Translations under genes and position numbers: made by a program
The notes under the pieces: model-generated
Databases searched by the model: none
What the model was told of the DNA's origin: nothing
Seen by the model: the letters and a program-made list of their open reading frames with translations, nothing else
Part shown: positions 10,862 through 21,961 of the stretch, in pieces
How positions within the stretch are numbered: the first letter of the stretch is position 1
Layout of the letters: each line of letters starts with the position of its first letter
Source: Cyanodermella asteris
Taxonomy: Eukaryota > Ascomycota > Lecanoromycetes > Ostropales > Stictidaceae
Direction: 5' to 3'
DNA: 64,000 nucleotides
Assembly: GCA_900618795.1 (NCBI GenBank)
Contig: UYJD01000016.1
Coordinates: forward strand, 503,937-567,936

Positions 10862-11869
10862 CTAAGCCGCTCGCGCTGCGAAGCCTGCCAAATGCTCTTT
10901 GCCATCGAAAAGACCTGGTGTGCTCGAAGCTCTCTCGGACATCGCATCTTCAGCCACAGCCTTGACCACCTCGTCGACTACATCCTCAACTTGCGGTGCT
11001 GCAGTGGGAGCAGCAAGCATTTCGGACGGAAGCGCGTCAAGCCAAGTCGTTTTTGGTTTCCGCAGCAGATGATGCAGCTCACTATTGCTGAGCCCTATGA
11101 ATGGCCAATGCTGCTGTAGCTCTTCGTTGAAAGCGTCCAGGGTGTGATCATCGTACGGTGTGCTGCATGCCCTGTCCTTTATGCCCATCCTGACTCTCCC
11201 CACCCTTCTGCCCGTTCCGCGTTTGGCTCGGCGGGCACGCACAATGTTGATCCTTGTAGTGTTTGAGGCCTTCGGTGGTGAGTGTACAGGAGTGTCGTGG
11301 CTTTTGTCGTTGAAACCCTGAACTTCCGTACGCCATTCTGCGGCCAAACAGTCTGAACTCAGCTCTTGGATACGGGCGAGCTCGTCGCCTGTGTAAGTCT
11401 TGATTATAGCTGCGCGCGGAACCTTCCATAAAATATAGTGTTTGCCACCAGAGATCTTGAAACCTGGATAGCCGAGTTGCATGATTCTCCTAGAGCTCAA
11501 CAAAGCCACTACTAGAGTAGGATGCCTGTCAGATATCTCCATCAGTAGCCCTTCACGCGCTTCAAGGAACTGATCAATGCTTCCGGATATCGAAGCAGAG
11601 TAGAGTGCGCTCGACCGTTTTGCGTCGCTGTTAAGCTTCTGATCAGTCCAGAGGCGTGATGGGCTTCTGTATAACGCTGCGCTGCGGCTTCGAAATTTGG
11701 GTCTGTCCTTTCGCTGCCCGCTATCCCCGGTCACAGTCCAAAGGTAACACGGAGCTTCGTAGGCTTAGCAAAACTCAAGGGTAGGCAATCGAAGAGGTTT
11801 GATCACCTTCATACGGCCGCCAGAAGGGGAACCGGACGCTGCATTCATCGACCCAATAACCATTTTCAT
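10862..11869 (-). CDS. Orphan-family protein, member A
   Basis: Unknown function. The main exon runs from about 11720 to 10862. The long open frame has no ATG of its own at its 5' end (it begins with GTG), so an upstream exon is needed. The best candidate is 11869-11775, joined by a 54 nt intron (11721-11774), giving 317 aa in one frame. Its donor, GTTTTG, is poor, so the 5' end is uncertain. The central region (RRIMQLGYP...YILWKVPRAAI...ELARIQELS) matches a second gene in this window at 43792-44849. The remainder is charged and of low conservation, with an Arg-rich patch (RARRAKRGTGRR) that could be a nuclear localisation signal. Confidence 0.6.
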
Positions 11870-12488
11870 CCTTTCGTCATGAGCAGGCTCTTGCAGGTTT
11901 CATTCGGCTCCGTTCTCATTGCGGGCACCGAAGAAGGCGCGAATGTGATCATAATGCTGATTGTTGGGATAGATACAGGCTGTAGACACGTGTGTCAAAA
12001 TGAGATGTTAGAGTGAAATCAAAATTAGGGTCGAGGTGTGGCAACCATATCAGAGCAAGCTATCAACCCAAGCAGTGGTGAAGGTTGCTGGCTTCTGCAA
12101 TTTTGGTGATTCATGCCGGAAACCGTTCCTTCCGCTCGTTCGAAAAGGAGCAGCCAGACGCCATCAGGGGAACGCAACTGCGAACCACGCCCGCATAACC
12201 AATGCCTGCTACAGCAAAGCCTCGATGTCGCAGGTGGTGATTCTGGTGGCCAAAATACCACGAAGGTGTCAAGCCGCCCTAGATTTGCACATTGTGTGCG
12301 TATCGGAGAGCCCTTGCCAGACTGCCGCATATGGCACCCATCCCGACTGTAAGCAAAAAGGTACCAAGACGTAATGCACTGGGGAAACGCATAAGTAGTC
12401 AGGCCGTCATTAAAGGGAACATGTCATGCATTTAGTGCCAAGTAGAGACGCCCGGGGATCAATGTAGATATTGCTAGTTCGAATTGCA
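11870..12488. other. Intergenic, no gene recognised
   Basis: About 620 nt between two minus-strand genes. Short overlapping open frames occur on both strands, none with a recognisable motif. It should contain the promoter of member A and the 3' UTR of TVP38. Confidence 0.35.
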
Positions 12489-13652
12489 TCACGTCGATTG
12501 CCTTTTGGACTCTTCGCTCTCATCGTCGCTTCTGTCGTCCCTATAGCGGTCTTCGCTGCCTGCAGGCTCAAGGAAGTCAATGACATCGTGTTGGGCCGAG
12601 ATCTCTCCGTCGCCGAGCTCTTGCGCATCCTCATCGGCAAACGCGTCCGGGTGGGCTAAACCCTGACTTGCCGAACCAAGCTCAGGTCCTTCTGCTTGCC
12701 CACCTTCCATCAATGCTTCGGCTTCCGCAGCCGCGAGCTGCCTGCTGCGCGCCTGTGTACGGTTCCAGATAATCCATCCTGTGGCAGCTCCGAAAATGGC
12801 AGACAGCGCAATGGCGACGTATCTCGGACCCTTACTGGCATCATCTTCGTCCTCGCCGACCTCGGCAAGCAGTCGGCCGATATAGCAATGTAGCAGCAGC
12901 TTAGGAGTTGCGAATGCTGTCGCGATGGCGAAGCTATATGGGCTCACGGTTGGAAAGGTGCTCATTGCGCCGTTGCTCAAACTGTACGGCAACGGGCACA
13001 GCCTGATCATGGTTAATAGCTTGACCCCATCGTGCTTCAGCACAAGGCCGAGTGCCGTGAACTTTTGGTTGTCTTCAACTTTCCTCTTGATCCAGTCCTT
13101 GAAATAGTATCGGCAGACCAGGAATGCGCATGTTGCGCCAGCCACGTTCGCCGTTGCAGCGATCGCCCAGCCCGGCCACACCCCGTATATGAACCCAGTG
13201 GCTGTCAAGAACGTGCTGTAACCGAATAACGGCGGGAAAGCTGTGATGAAGACGAGGAACCACAGCAATAGCCATCCACCTCTTCGTTCTCGCCACGATT
13301 CGGCATGCGGTGCTAGCCACTTCAAGATCGACTCGTTGTAGACCATGACCAGAATGAAGAGAGTGAAGAGGACGATCTGTAGGATGACAACCCCAATCTT
13401 CTGCCACAAAGGTAGGTTCCGCCAGATTTGCAGTAGCCTGTCATTGAATCTATTGGTTGTGTCCGCATACTCCAGGGCTCTGGCCCGGATTCTTTGCAAT
13501 CGCGACGGCCGCTGTAATGTCACGGAGGATCGTGCGCGGTGCCATGATGGTCGCGATCGTTCAAGCTGCGGTGATAGCGGAGGAGACGGCGAGGGAGACG
13601 AGATGGCTAGAGGCCCGAAAGGCCGTGAATTGGAGCCTTTGACTGGAGGCAT
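12489..13652 (-). CDS. TVP38: Tvp38-type Golgi membrane protein (VTT/SNARE-associated domain)
   Basis: Member of the Tvp38/TMEM64 (DedA-like) family. These are multi-spanning proteins of the Golgi and late secretory membranes, with a structural link to lipid scramblases. The protein is 387 aa from the first ATG; the frame upstream opens only with GTG. An N-terminal Ser/Pro/Arg-rich cytosolic region is followed by hydrophobic segments starting at about residue 95. The conserved VTT core includes FGYSTFLTATGFIYG and a Gly/Ala-rich helix. R-LCPLPYSLSN-GAMS follows, the hallmark half-loop of the family. After the last membrane segment the tail is acidic and disordered. A single exon suffices, although a short upstream exon cannot be excluded. 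Confidence 0.9.
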   Translation of the reverse strand: MPPVKGSNSRPFGPLAISSPSPSPPLSPQLERSRPSWHRARSSVTLQRPSRLQRIRARALEYADTTNRFNDRLLQIWRNLPLWQKIGVVILQIVLFTLFILVMVYNESILKWLAPHAESWRERRGGWLLLWFLVFITAFPPLFGYSTFLTATGFIYGVWPGWAIAATANVAGATCAFLVCRYYFKDWIKRKVEDNQKFTALGLVLKHDGVKLLTMIRLCPLPYSLSNGAMSTFPTVSPYSFAIATAFATPKLLLHCYIGRLLAEVGEDEDDASKGPRYVAIALSAIFGAATGWIIWNRTQARSRQLAAAEAEALMEGGQAEGPELGSASQGLAHPDAFADEDAQELGDGEISAQHDVIDFLEPAGSEDRYRDDRSDDESEESKRQST

Positions 13653-14427
13653 ATTTGACACTCAGAGGCGGAGCTGGCGTTGCGGCCTGTATCGATGACC
13701 TCCTCTTTTGTAAGTAGTACCGCGCGAAAGTCGTGTCGCGCGTGTTCGCTGACTATCGCATTGTCTGTGATCGAGGGAAGCTCGAGGCCAGAAGACGAAA
13801 CAGGTTGGGTGCTGGCCCTGCATGAATGCTGACCTGACGGTCGAGGATGTTTATTAGATGGGTAGTCAGCGCCGATGCGCCCGCCGAGGCTGAGGCTGAG
13901 CAATCGACTTCAGCGTGAAATTCAGGCACGAGGAACAAGCTGGTGAATCACATCGTGCTTTCCCTTCAGCGAGAACATCGCGTAGCTTCCATGCGAAGCA
14001 CCGCATGGTGAACACGCTCGAAACTACTAGGTGTCATGTCAAAGCAGCAAGTCTGAGCGCAACGCGACTTCTTGCGTCAGCTGTTTGATTCGCACGGCGC
14101 CTGCACGTCCTGCAAGCCGATCACATACTTGATCATGACCAGGAAACAGTTCATCGACTTTCTGTCATTATAGAAATATCGTGTCTTACACAAATTCCGG
14201 CGTGCCTGATCTTTTGACATCTCTAGCCTGAGCCAATCGGATTCTCACGCTAGCAGTTTGAGCCACTTCAACTACCTTCGGAGCAACGAGGTACGCTCCA
14301 GCGGCCCAAAGCCACATCCAACAGCTTTCTTGAGTAGAAGCTTTCAAGCAGTGTGGCATTACTTAAGCAAAGTGGCGTTCAGATCTGAGTTCCTGCCGAC
14401 AAGAGCATTCGGTCTACTACATCAACT
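13653..14427. other. Intergenic between divergent genes
   Basis: About 770 nt between the starts of TVP38 (-) and a plus-strand orphan. It should hold both promoters. No gene or structured repeat is evident. Confidence 0.4.
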
Positions 14428-16206
14428 ATGGCGTCTATCCTTGCCGAGATCCACCGCAGCGATGTGATTATGCTCGCTGGCGTCTGTGTCTGTCTCTATC
14501 TCCTCGGGCGTGAAGCCAACGCAAATCTCAAAACCATCAGGAAGGACAATCAAATCACTCCGCAGCCCGACAACCCCCCAGAATTTTTCAACGCCAGCAC
14601 CGAAGATACCATCGCCGAAGAGACAATTGAAACGCTGGCCGCAAGCCCGAACCCAGATATGGCATCAGCTGCACATAGGATGCTTGTTGATCGAATTCTT
14701 CGGCACCCAACAGCCTATGATACGCTGTTAGAGAACGCTCAATGCGTGCACGGGAGGGACAAGCAGGAAGAAGCCCTGACATCTCTGAAATATCTCTATC
14801 TATCGACACAACAGGTGTTGCCAAAAAGGGAATACCTTTGGATCACCCTTGTCGCAGCAATGCTGCGCTACCTTCCAGATGCCAAGGAACGGAGCCATGA
14901 TCCCGTCAATTCCTGGAAGCTTCGAAGCCAGGGCGAACGTGACGGATTGCTACTTCTGGGGTACGAGCTTGATTCAAACCCGGGCGATATCTTGAAGACA
15001 ACCAATCTGGTACGCGCTTGGATCGCGCAATATCCTTTCGACGGGACAACGCATGCTCACAGCCCGAACCGGAAACGTGTTGTCCATGAGCTAATACACA
15101 ACCAGACGGATGACGTCCTCCTTTCCCGCGTTCTTTCGAGCATTCATCGCGTGCCCCTGGGCAGGAAGCACCTCCGCATCGCAGGTCTCATTGGCAGCGC
15201 AATCACCGAGGCTGACATGAACGCTGATACGGATACTGCCCCAATTTCCATGACTCCGCCCTACTCTAGCGATGCTACCAACGTTGTGATGCCACCGGAA
15301 AGTCCGAGGTTGGATCCGTTGAACCCGAATGAAGATGCAGAGGCGCGACTTCGTCGCAGACGACGCAACGCAGTGGTTTTCGAGGACACAGACACACCTG
15401 AGGAACCAGATGATATCGACTTTGCCGACTTGGAGGAATAGCGGCCTTTACCTAAGTATACCAATGTCGTCACCGTGTGTGCGATGACCGGCTGTGGCAG
15501 TCTAGGGCGAGCAATTTATACACCAGATGGCGACTATCTAGGCGCTCGTCGTATTAGCATCGGCCACGGAAGAAATCCGGAGGAATTCGATCGGCAGCAG
15601 GAGCTTATGCGAAGAGCAGTGGAAAATGTTGAAGTTGAGCTACTGGACGAAGCCATTGAAACCGGGCTTCCGCCATCCCGAGATCGATCTCAATCCAGTA
15701 TCGCTAAGAGTGAGCAATCGGCCGAAAGCGAACCTGAGGACCTCGATTTGAGCAGACCCGCACCGCCCAGCAATTCTGCGGACTGGAATCCACAATATAC
15801 TCGTCTCTTGGCAGGTTCGCTTGGAGACTCACGCCAGTTTCGGGCAGTATATCCTTCGCCGTCGCCTATGGTAAACATCCCGCACACCGGGCTTGTTGGC
15901 GAAAGGTGGGACTTACGTGATGACGTGTCAAGAGCCGTTCTGGAAGCATAGTTAGCTCGACAAGAGGAGAGCCTGGTGCAAAGAGTTGCGAGGCGAGCGT
16001 GGAATTTCGTCACTGCGCCTGCCCGACGTTGGAATCCGTTCCGCGGTGGGCTGAACTTTGCAGGCAACATAGCAGAGCCATTGTTCCGATTTCCCGTCCA
16101 ACACGGCCGAGGTCTGCGATTCATATTCCAGTTTCCCATTAATCAAGCGCGACGAAGTGACGCTAGAGCTCGAAGAGAGATTCTGCCCATGTATCGGATG
16201 GCTTGA
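14428..16206 (+). pseudogene. Membrane-anchored orphan with two in-frame TAG codons
   Basis: Not recognised. From the ATG at 14428 the frame runs 337 codons to a TAG at 15439, then stays open in the same frame to a second TAG at 15949 and on to TGA at 16204: 592 sense or TAG codons in one phase. The first part has an N-terminal hydrophobic anchor (about residues 13-27), an alpha-helical middle and an acidic/Arg-rich tail. The segment after the first TAG has no ATG for its first 14 codons and reads like coding sequence. The last segment is rich in Arg, Trp and Phe. Options are a gene broken by nonsense mutations, stop-codon readthrough, or a 337 aa protein followed by relic sequence. An in-frame 81 nt intron (15871-15951, donor GTAAAC) could remove the second TAG; I found no good intron removing the first. 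If intact, the protein is 14428-15441. Confidence 0.55.
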
Positions 16207-16245
16207 TACTTCACACCCGCGTCCTAGCAGAGGAAAGCTTCAGCA

Positions 16246-18229
16246 TTAGAGTCCAATGAACTTGACCTTGACAAGATGATCAGCTCTTTTGCGGCTTGCC
16301 TTGATCATGCCCAAGTACTTGAGCTCAGCTAGAGCGCGGTAAAAAAGAGCTCTGAAACGATAATCAGCACAAAGCGGCAACTCCAGCTGCTAACGAGACT
16401 TACAATTTCAACTCATTTGATTTCTCGCTTCCCAGTGTTTCCTCGCCATCATCAACCTGAATGACGGCTTCGAAAGCTGACCACAAGTCTGCAATATTGA
16501 TAATGGCTCCCGACTCCAGGTACAGCTGGTATAAAATTGCGGTTGCTGGCTGACCCGAAGAGAGACCTCTGCTGTCCGGGTCGCAGCACTCGCAGGCTAA
16601 GTATGCTCCAGGCACCGTAAGTGCGTTTTCAAGGTTGAACCGGGGGCGTGGCGCAAACGCCTCTCTATTCGGTACGCGTAGATCAAAGACGTATACCTCG
16701 TTGAAAAGCACGTCCTTGGGATTCACAAGCCGCTCGGAGAGCTCATCAAACAGCTGTTTGTCTAGCTTTGCCACGAATGCAGTGTATTCTTCGTCCTTGT
16801 CGCTCAGCGCAGTCTTTTGCTTGCTCAGCGTGACTCTCTTGCCGACGACCTTTGTTCGGGTCTGCTCACGGCCTGGGTCGTTCTCAGTCCGCAGTGGCTC
16901 CTCGTAAGCTTCATGTTTTTCGATCAGGCTCTCCAATTCGTCTTGGAATGGCAGGTATTGGTTGTCGTTGACCGCGAGCTCTCCTAGAAGCTGCCGCATG
17001 CAGTCAGACGGAGTGGCCAGCAACGAGGTTCGCACGTGCTCGAGCGTTGCTTGAGATAGTTGATCAGTCATGGTCTGAATATACAGCTTCGACCAAGTCA
17101 AAGTTCCTTTTGTCGATACGTGATCATAAATGAGCCTGACCTTCCTGGCGGCCTCGAGAAGGTCTCGGACCTCTTTGCGCGCAGCAGGGACTTCTTCTGC
17201 AAGCAGTGCTTTCAAATTGGCATCTTTCTTGAGGAGCTCGTTCGCCTTCTTGAATAGCTTGTCCGCCTTCAAATCATCGACATAGGCTTTGAAAGACTTG
17301 CTGTTCCGCGCGGCCTCGAGAAGCTCGCCTGAAACGGGAACCTCGTCCTGCGGGCCATCAAGAATCACGCTGAAAGGGCTTCGATGAAAGTGGACCATGT
17401 ACATGTACCTGATCTCGCGAAAGAAGGCCAGTGCGCTCTGCATATGCTCAACTTGTCTGTCCATGAGCATCGTCGCAAGGTTTGGACCCGGCATCAAGCT
17501 ATGCGACCCATCCGTGATCAACGACTCGAAGATCCGCTCCACCGTCTCTGCCGCACTGGCAGTGGCGAAAGTCACGGCTCTCAGCTGTCTCAGCGCCCGC
17601 CGCGTCAATTTCTCCTGGAACAGCTCCACGCTTACGGCGGTCTCAATCATGAGTACGAGCGGGATCCTGGTCCGATACGCGTCGAGGACGTCAACCAGTT
17701 CCGAGAGCACGCCCCCATGCAGCGACTCGGCATTGCCAAAGTAGAGCACCACCTTTTCGTAATGCTCGGCATCCATGAAAATCTTGAGAGCGTCGAGGTC
17801 GTAATTGAGCAGTCGCGTCTCGCTCTTGACGGACACGGAGCTCGCGATGCATTTGAGCGCGGATTTGAGATTGGTGCATTGCGATGCCGGGATGGAGATG
17901 AAGAGGATGTCCCTTTGGGCCTGTTCCTTGACCTTGGAGAAGAGAGAGCCGGCTGTCGTGGTCGTGATGAGACCTGCCGGAAGCCGATCGTGGTTCTGTA
18001 GTTCAATTGTGGCCAGGTAATCGCAGATGCGGGTTACGGCGCCCGAGTCGGCGGAGGAAAGCACTGCTTGAAGTGCTTCCTCGACCGGTGCCCATACGTG
18101 ACGCAGGGCTTCTAAACGCTCTTTCGGAAAGTCGTTGTCCGCTTCAACGATATCACGACGCTGCGCCTTGATCTGGCTGACGTCTGGCTTGTAGACGTAG
18201 CAGCCAGCGTCCATCCCGAAGGTTGGCAT
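16246..18229 (-). CDS. ORC3: Origin recognition complex subunit 3
   Basis: Subunit of the six-protein ORC that marks replication origins and loads MCM in the nucleus. Exon 1 (18229-16404) and exon 2 (16351-16246) are joined by a 52 nt intron with a GTAAGT donor and TTTCAG acceptor. The frame totals 1932 nt (643 aa), the usual fungal length. The N-terminal part has the Orc3 hallmark GCYVYKP and an AAA-like fold with ELVDVLDAYRTRIPLVLMIET. The middle carries the helical insert. The last exon encodes ALFYRALAELKYLGMIKAS, the conserved winged-helix end of Orc3. The start was set at the first true ATG; the frame extends upstream only to a GTG. The 3' end lies about 40 nt from the end of the interrupted orphan frame on the other strand. 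Confidence 0.93.
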
Positions 18230-19936
18230 CGTGGCCGCTGAGGTGAGAGCAGTCACTTCGTCTCAAGCACGTCGAATTGCCATCTGTCGGGATATGGTGT
18301 TTACGGTGGAGAAGGCACTGGATTGAGCATGCTCAGGGCGCTTGCGGCAAGGCTTGTGTAACGGGCACCCATGGGCATTTGAAAGACTAGCACGGGCTGA
18401 ATGTAAACGAATTGCCCGATTGGGCGTACGTGGCGCTTCGCGTTTGCGCGATCCTTCAGCGGTTCGGCGCGGTTGACGACGACCTCATTCAATGAAGCCA
18501 GCGGCACGGGTAGTCTGATAAATACAGAAAAAGATGTCGGACAGAGAATTTGCCGTTCATGTAAGATGTTGAGGATGATGCTGGTCGTAAGGAAAGCAAT
18601 AACTCTTCACCATGTTCTTGACTTTACCGCCACAATCAAGGAAATAATATCGGCCTTTTTAGATATCCATGACTGTGTGACAAACAACTTCCGCTGTCAG
18701 GTTTCTATAGTTGCGCAACGACCGTAGCTCAGCTCACACTGAAACAGCCTCAATGTCACATTGACTCAAATATTGGAGCTTCGCCAGATTGTGGGTTGGG
18801 CAATTTCTTGTCGAAAAGACGGTAGCACGGAAGCAGTAGCAAAAAATATTGACGTGGCGAAGGGCACACGATCTTTTGCATTCTTCGGTGGCAATACGAC
18901 TAGAATTTTCAGATCAAAGGTGAATCGCTGGCCGAGAACGAGATGCCTGTGTCCGGCCGGATCTGAAAAGAAGGGCAGCCGGCATCCACTCATCGCCACA
19001 TCAACGTTAACAAGCCTCAGATCATATCCATATAGGGCAATCTGCACCGAATTGATCGACGAAGTCAAGTTGATTCCGGATTTCCTCCATAGACGCGCTC
19101 GGATGCCTCACTCATCATCAACTTAATTCACAATCCGCTCCTCGTATATGAGATTCTTGCCTTCTTTTCTCGTGCCACGACCTTTCAGGCAATACGTCCG
19201 CCACTAGAGCATCTCACTACGGACGCAAACAGGCTAGGAGCGGTCGAAAGTTCTCAGTGGAGGCGCAGCAACACTGTCGGGTATGACTCCATTCCACCAC
19301 CGGATCTTCATCAGCGTCGGCACATGTGCTTGATGTGAATCATTTGTGCGTTATGCAGACCTCATCACCGGAGACAATGCCGGTTCCTCGCAGCGGTGAG
19401 CGCGCTAGTGCATCAGTGCACCGCTCTGAGTGTCAGTGTCAGATTATACTCACATACTGTATCTATTTTGGAGCGAAGTGAAAGCGATAACGTTGATATG
19501 ATGCTTCCAGTCCGAGCGTCGAGGAGCAATCGGAGTGGCCTGTGGAGAAGCTGGTTCGTCGCACGCTTGGCGGCCACGTTTATCTACTGTACCCATGGGC
19601 CATGACACGTCGACTTGTAATAGTGGTTGCCTCAAGTTCGGTGTTTGTGACATCTGACCATCCGCGTGTATGGTCAATCACTTGGAAAGGATTGAAAGGG
19701 CGTCGGGGAATTCATGCTTGCATCAAACACACGCGAGGTATGTGCTTTGCGGGGGTCCCTTCAGTTGGACAAGGCATCCCGGTGGACCAGCGAGCTTCGG
19801 CTCTACTTGACGGCGGGGAATGGGCCGCCGTGGGGTGAGGAGGATACTGTACACGATGCTCAGAACTCTAGCCGGGTGAACACGATCGATGAGGACTATG
19901 GCAATGTGCAACAATTGCATTGCGAGCGGCATCTCC
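18230..19936. other. Intergenic, no gene recognised
   Basis: About 1.7 kb upstream of ORC3 and downstream of the permease gene, both on the minus strand. A 68-codon minus-strand frame at 18301-18507 lacks an ATG and has a fairly natural composition, so it could be an exon of an unrecognised small gene. I cannot support it further. Other open frames are overlapping and featureless. Confidence 0.35.
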
Positions 19937-21961
19937 TCAGGTGTCAAAGCGAGTCGTGACGGCCGCTTCACCGTCGGTCGCTCGTATCGTCGTACTGGTT
20001 GTCTGCTTGCCAAGCGACCACGAGGCCATCGAGACAATATTGCCTTCGTCTCGGAGCGTCTCTTCCACCAATCCTTCTTCGTCTCTGCCACCTTCAATCT
20101 TCCTGTTCTCCCGCTGCAAGACGACAGACAAGGTGACCGTAGACAGCAGCAGCACGACCAACAGTCCGAGATTGATCGACCATGCCAACGTATACCCCGG
20201 TCCCATCTTCGCATCATACAGGAAAGGGGTCCAGACAAGCGCCGAATTGCCAAAGCCATTATTGAGTGCCATAGCGATGCCCCGTTTCTTGGCTGGCCGA
20301 GCTGCAATGTTCGCCATCCATGCGTTGCTGATCTGAAAACAGCCGTAAGTTCCCGGGAGCATGAGGAACAGCGCCGCGTAACGCGCGCTCCTGCTCGTCG
20401 TCGCCAGCGTAACGATTATCCCGGCCATGGCGAAGAGCGTCGGGAAGATGATGAACGTCGAGCGCTTGGACAGCTTGTCGGACCAGACGCATGCCACGAC
20501 GGACCAGATGGCCGCCGCGACATATGGAGGTGCCGTCAAGAGGAGTGTAAGCACCTCGCCGCGACCAAACTCTGCGACGAGGGTGGGCAAAAAGTTGGTC
20601 AGCGATGCGACTGCTTGCATGGCCATTTGACCGGCGATGCAGAGCCACACTCGATAATCGCTCACCGCCAGCTTCAGAGTGTGAGTGGTGGTCATGCTGC
20701 TGTCGTTGTCGTCGCCTGCGTCTTCCCGTAGTCGCAGCATGCTGAGTGCCTTTTCCTCTTCTGACAGCCATTTCGTAGTTGCTGGCCAATCGGGTATGAC
20801 GAACGCGATGGACAAGGCCAAGGCGACGGTTATGGAGCCTTCGAGGATGAATAGCCACCGCCAACTGGAGATCCTGTTATCCTTGAAAGCGGCTCCGACA
20901 CCTCCCGAGATCAAGCCACCAAAAGCGCCAGCCATCATTGAGCCGCAGAAGAAAATGCCAAGTCGTTTGCCGATTTCTTTCCTGGTGTACCAGCCAGAGA
21001 AGAGGAACGCGACTCCGGGGAAAAATGGTGCCCTGTCGATTGGTGTCAGCATTCATGTAGAGGTCTCGTTTGTTTTAGTGATTTGGCAGACGTGATGATT
21101 CGCAAATTTGCGCCCCACGATCAGACCATCCGAGAGCAGAGGCTCTTCTCGTGCATCATGCTGGATTGCACTCACTCGCAAAGCCCCAAAAGCAGCCGAC
21201 ACGCTGCCAGATTCCCGAATTGGCTGGTTGCCGCAGTAGCGGTAGACACGGCTCCCCAAGCAAGCATTACCGCGCATAGGTACCTGCTGGGTTTCTTGAG
21301 GTTTGCCATGAACATGTTCGAGGGCACCTGGCCGAGTATGTAGCCCACAAAGGTGAGGCTCAGGACCACATTGTATTCGTTGCCCACAAGACCGAGCTCC
21401 CTCTCCAGACCCAGTCTTCGAGCCTGAGGGAGTGCATTGCGGTCGAGATAGTGGAAGATGAACCTGTCGAGACGGTCAGTTGCTTGAGAGCGCATGTAGC
21501 TGAGGTCGAGTGTCCGTGGGGGTTTTATTGCTTCAGCCGCCAATCAATCGGTCGGCGTTGAGCCGAATTGCCGACTCGCCAACTTTCAGGCCAGACTAAG
21601 GCTTCTCATTGGCCCCCTGACGAGACGAAATCATAGGTCTGAACCGAATCAAAGCATGATCATTGTTCAGATATCAGTCTCATCTTCCGGCCATCGGGAG
21701 CCAACACGTGGAACGGGTGTGGCTCTTTTCCACATCCACATGACACAATAGATGCCACGCAGCAAAGACCAGCAAAGGGACATACATCAATATCAAGATA
21801 GGCAAAAGCCTGGTATCAAGCCGACGCACTAGCGCCTTCTCTTTGGCGCGTCTCTTTTCGCACGATATACGGGAAATGTCGAGGCATGCTCGGTTGTCCT
21901 CTTTTGATTGGGGATGTGTGATGGGCTCTACCACAGCAAAGCCCGATGCGGTGAGCCCCAT
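19937..21961 (-). CDS. MFS permease, allantoate/nicotinate (Dal5/Tna1) type
   Basis: Plasma-membrane proton-linked importer of the anion:cation symporter family, whose fungal members carry organic anions such as allantoate, nicotinate, pantothenate or biotin precursors. Three exons: 21961-21786, 21463-21176 and 21032-19937. The first intron is long (322 nt, GTATGT donor, ACAG acceptor); the second is 143 nt (GTGAGT donor). The joined frame is 1560 nt (519 aa). RRLDTRLLPILILM is the usual start of helix 1 in this family. HYLDRNALPQARR follows directly after the first splice. GLCEAPFFPGVAFLFSGWYTRKE is restored by the second splice and is a family signature. Twelve hydrophobic segments fit. The C-terminus is polar. 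The substrate cannot be told from sequence. Confidence 0.9.

Noticed and set aside
18301-18507. 68-codon minus-strand frame upstream of ORC3
   Set aside because: No ATG, no recognisable homology and no splice partner found; mentioned only as a possible exon.
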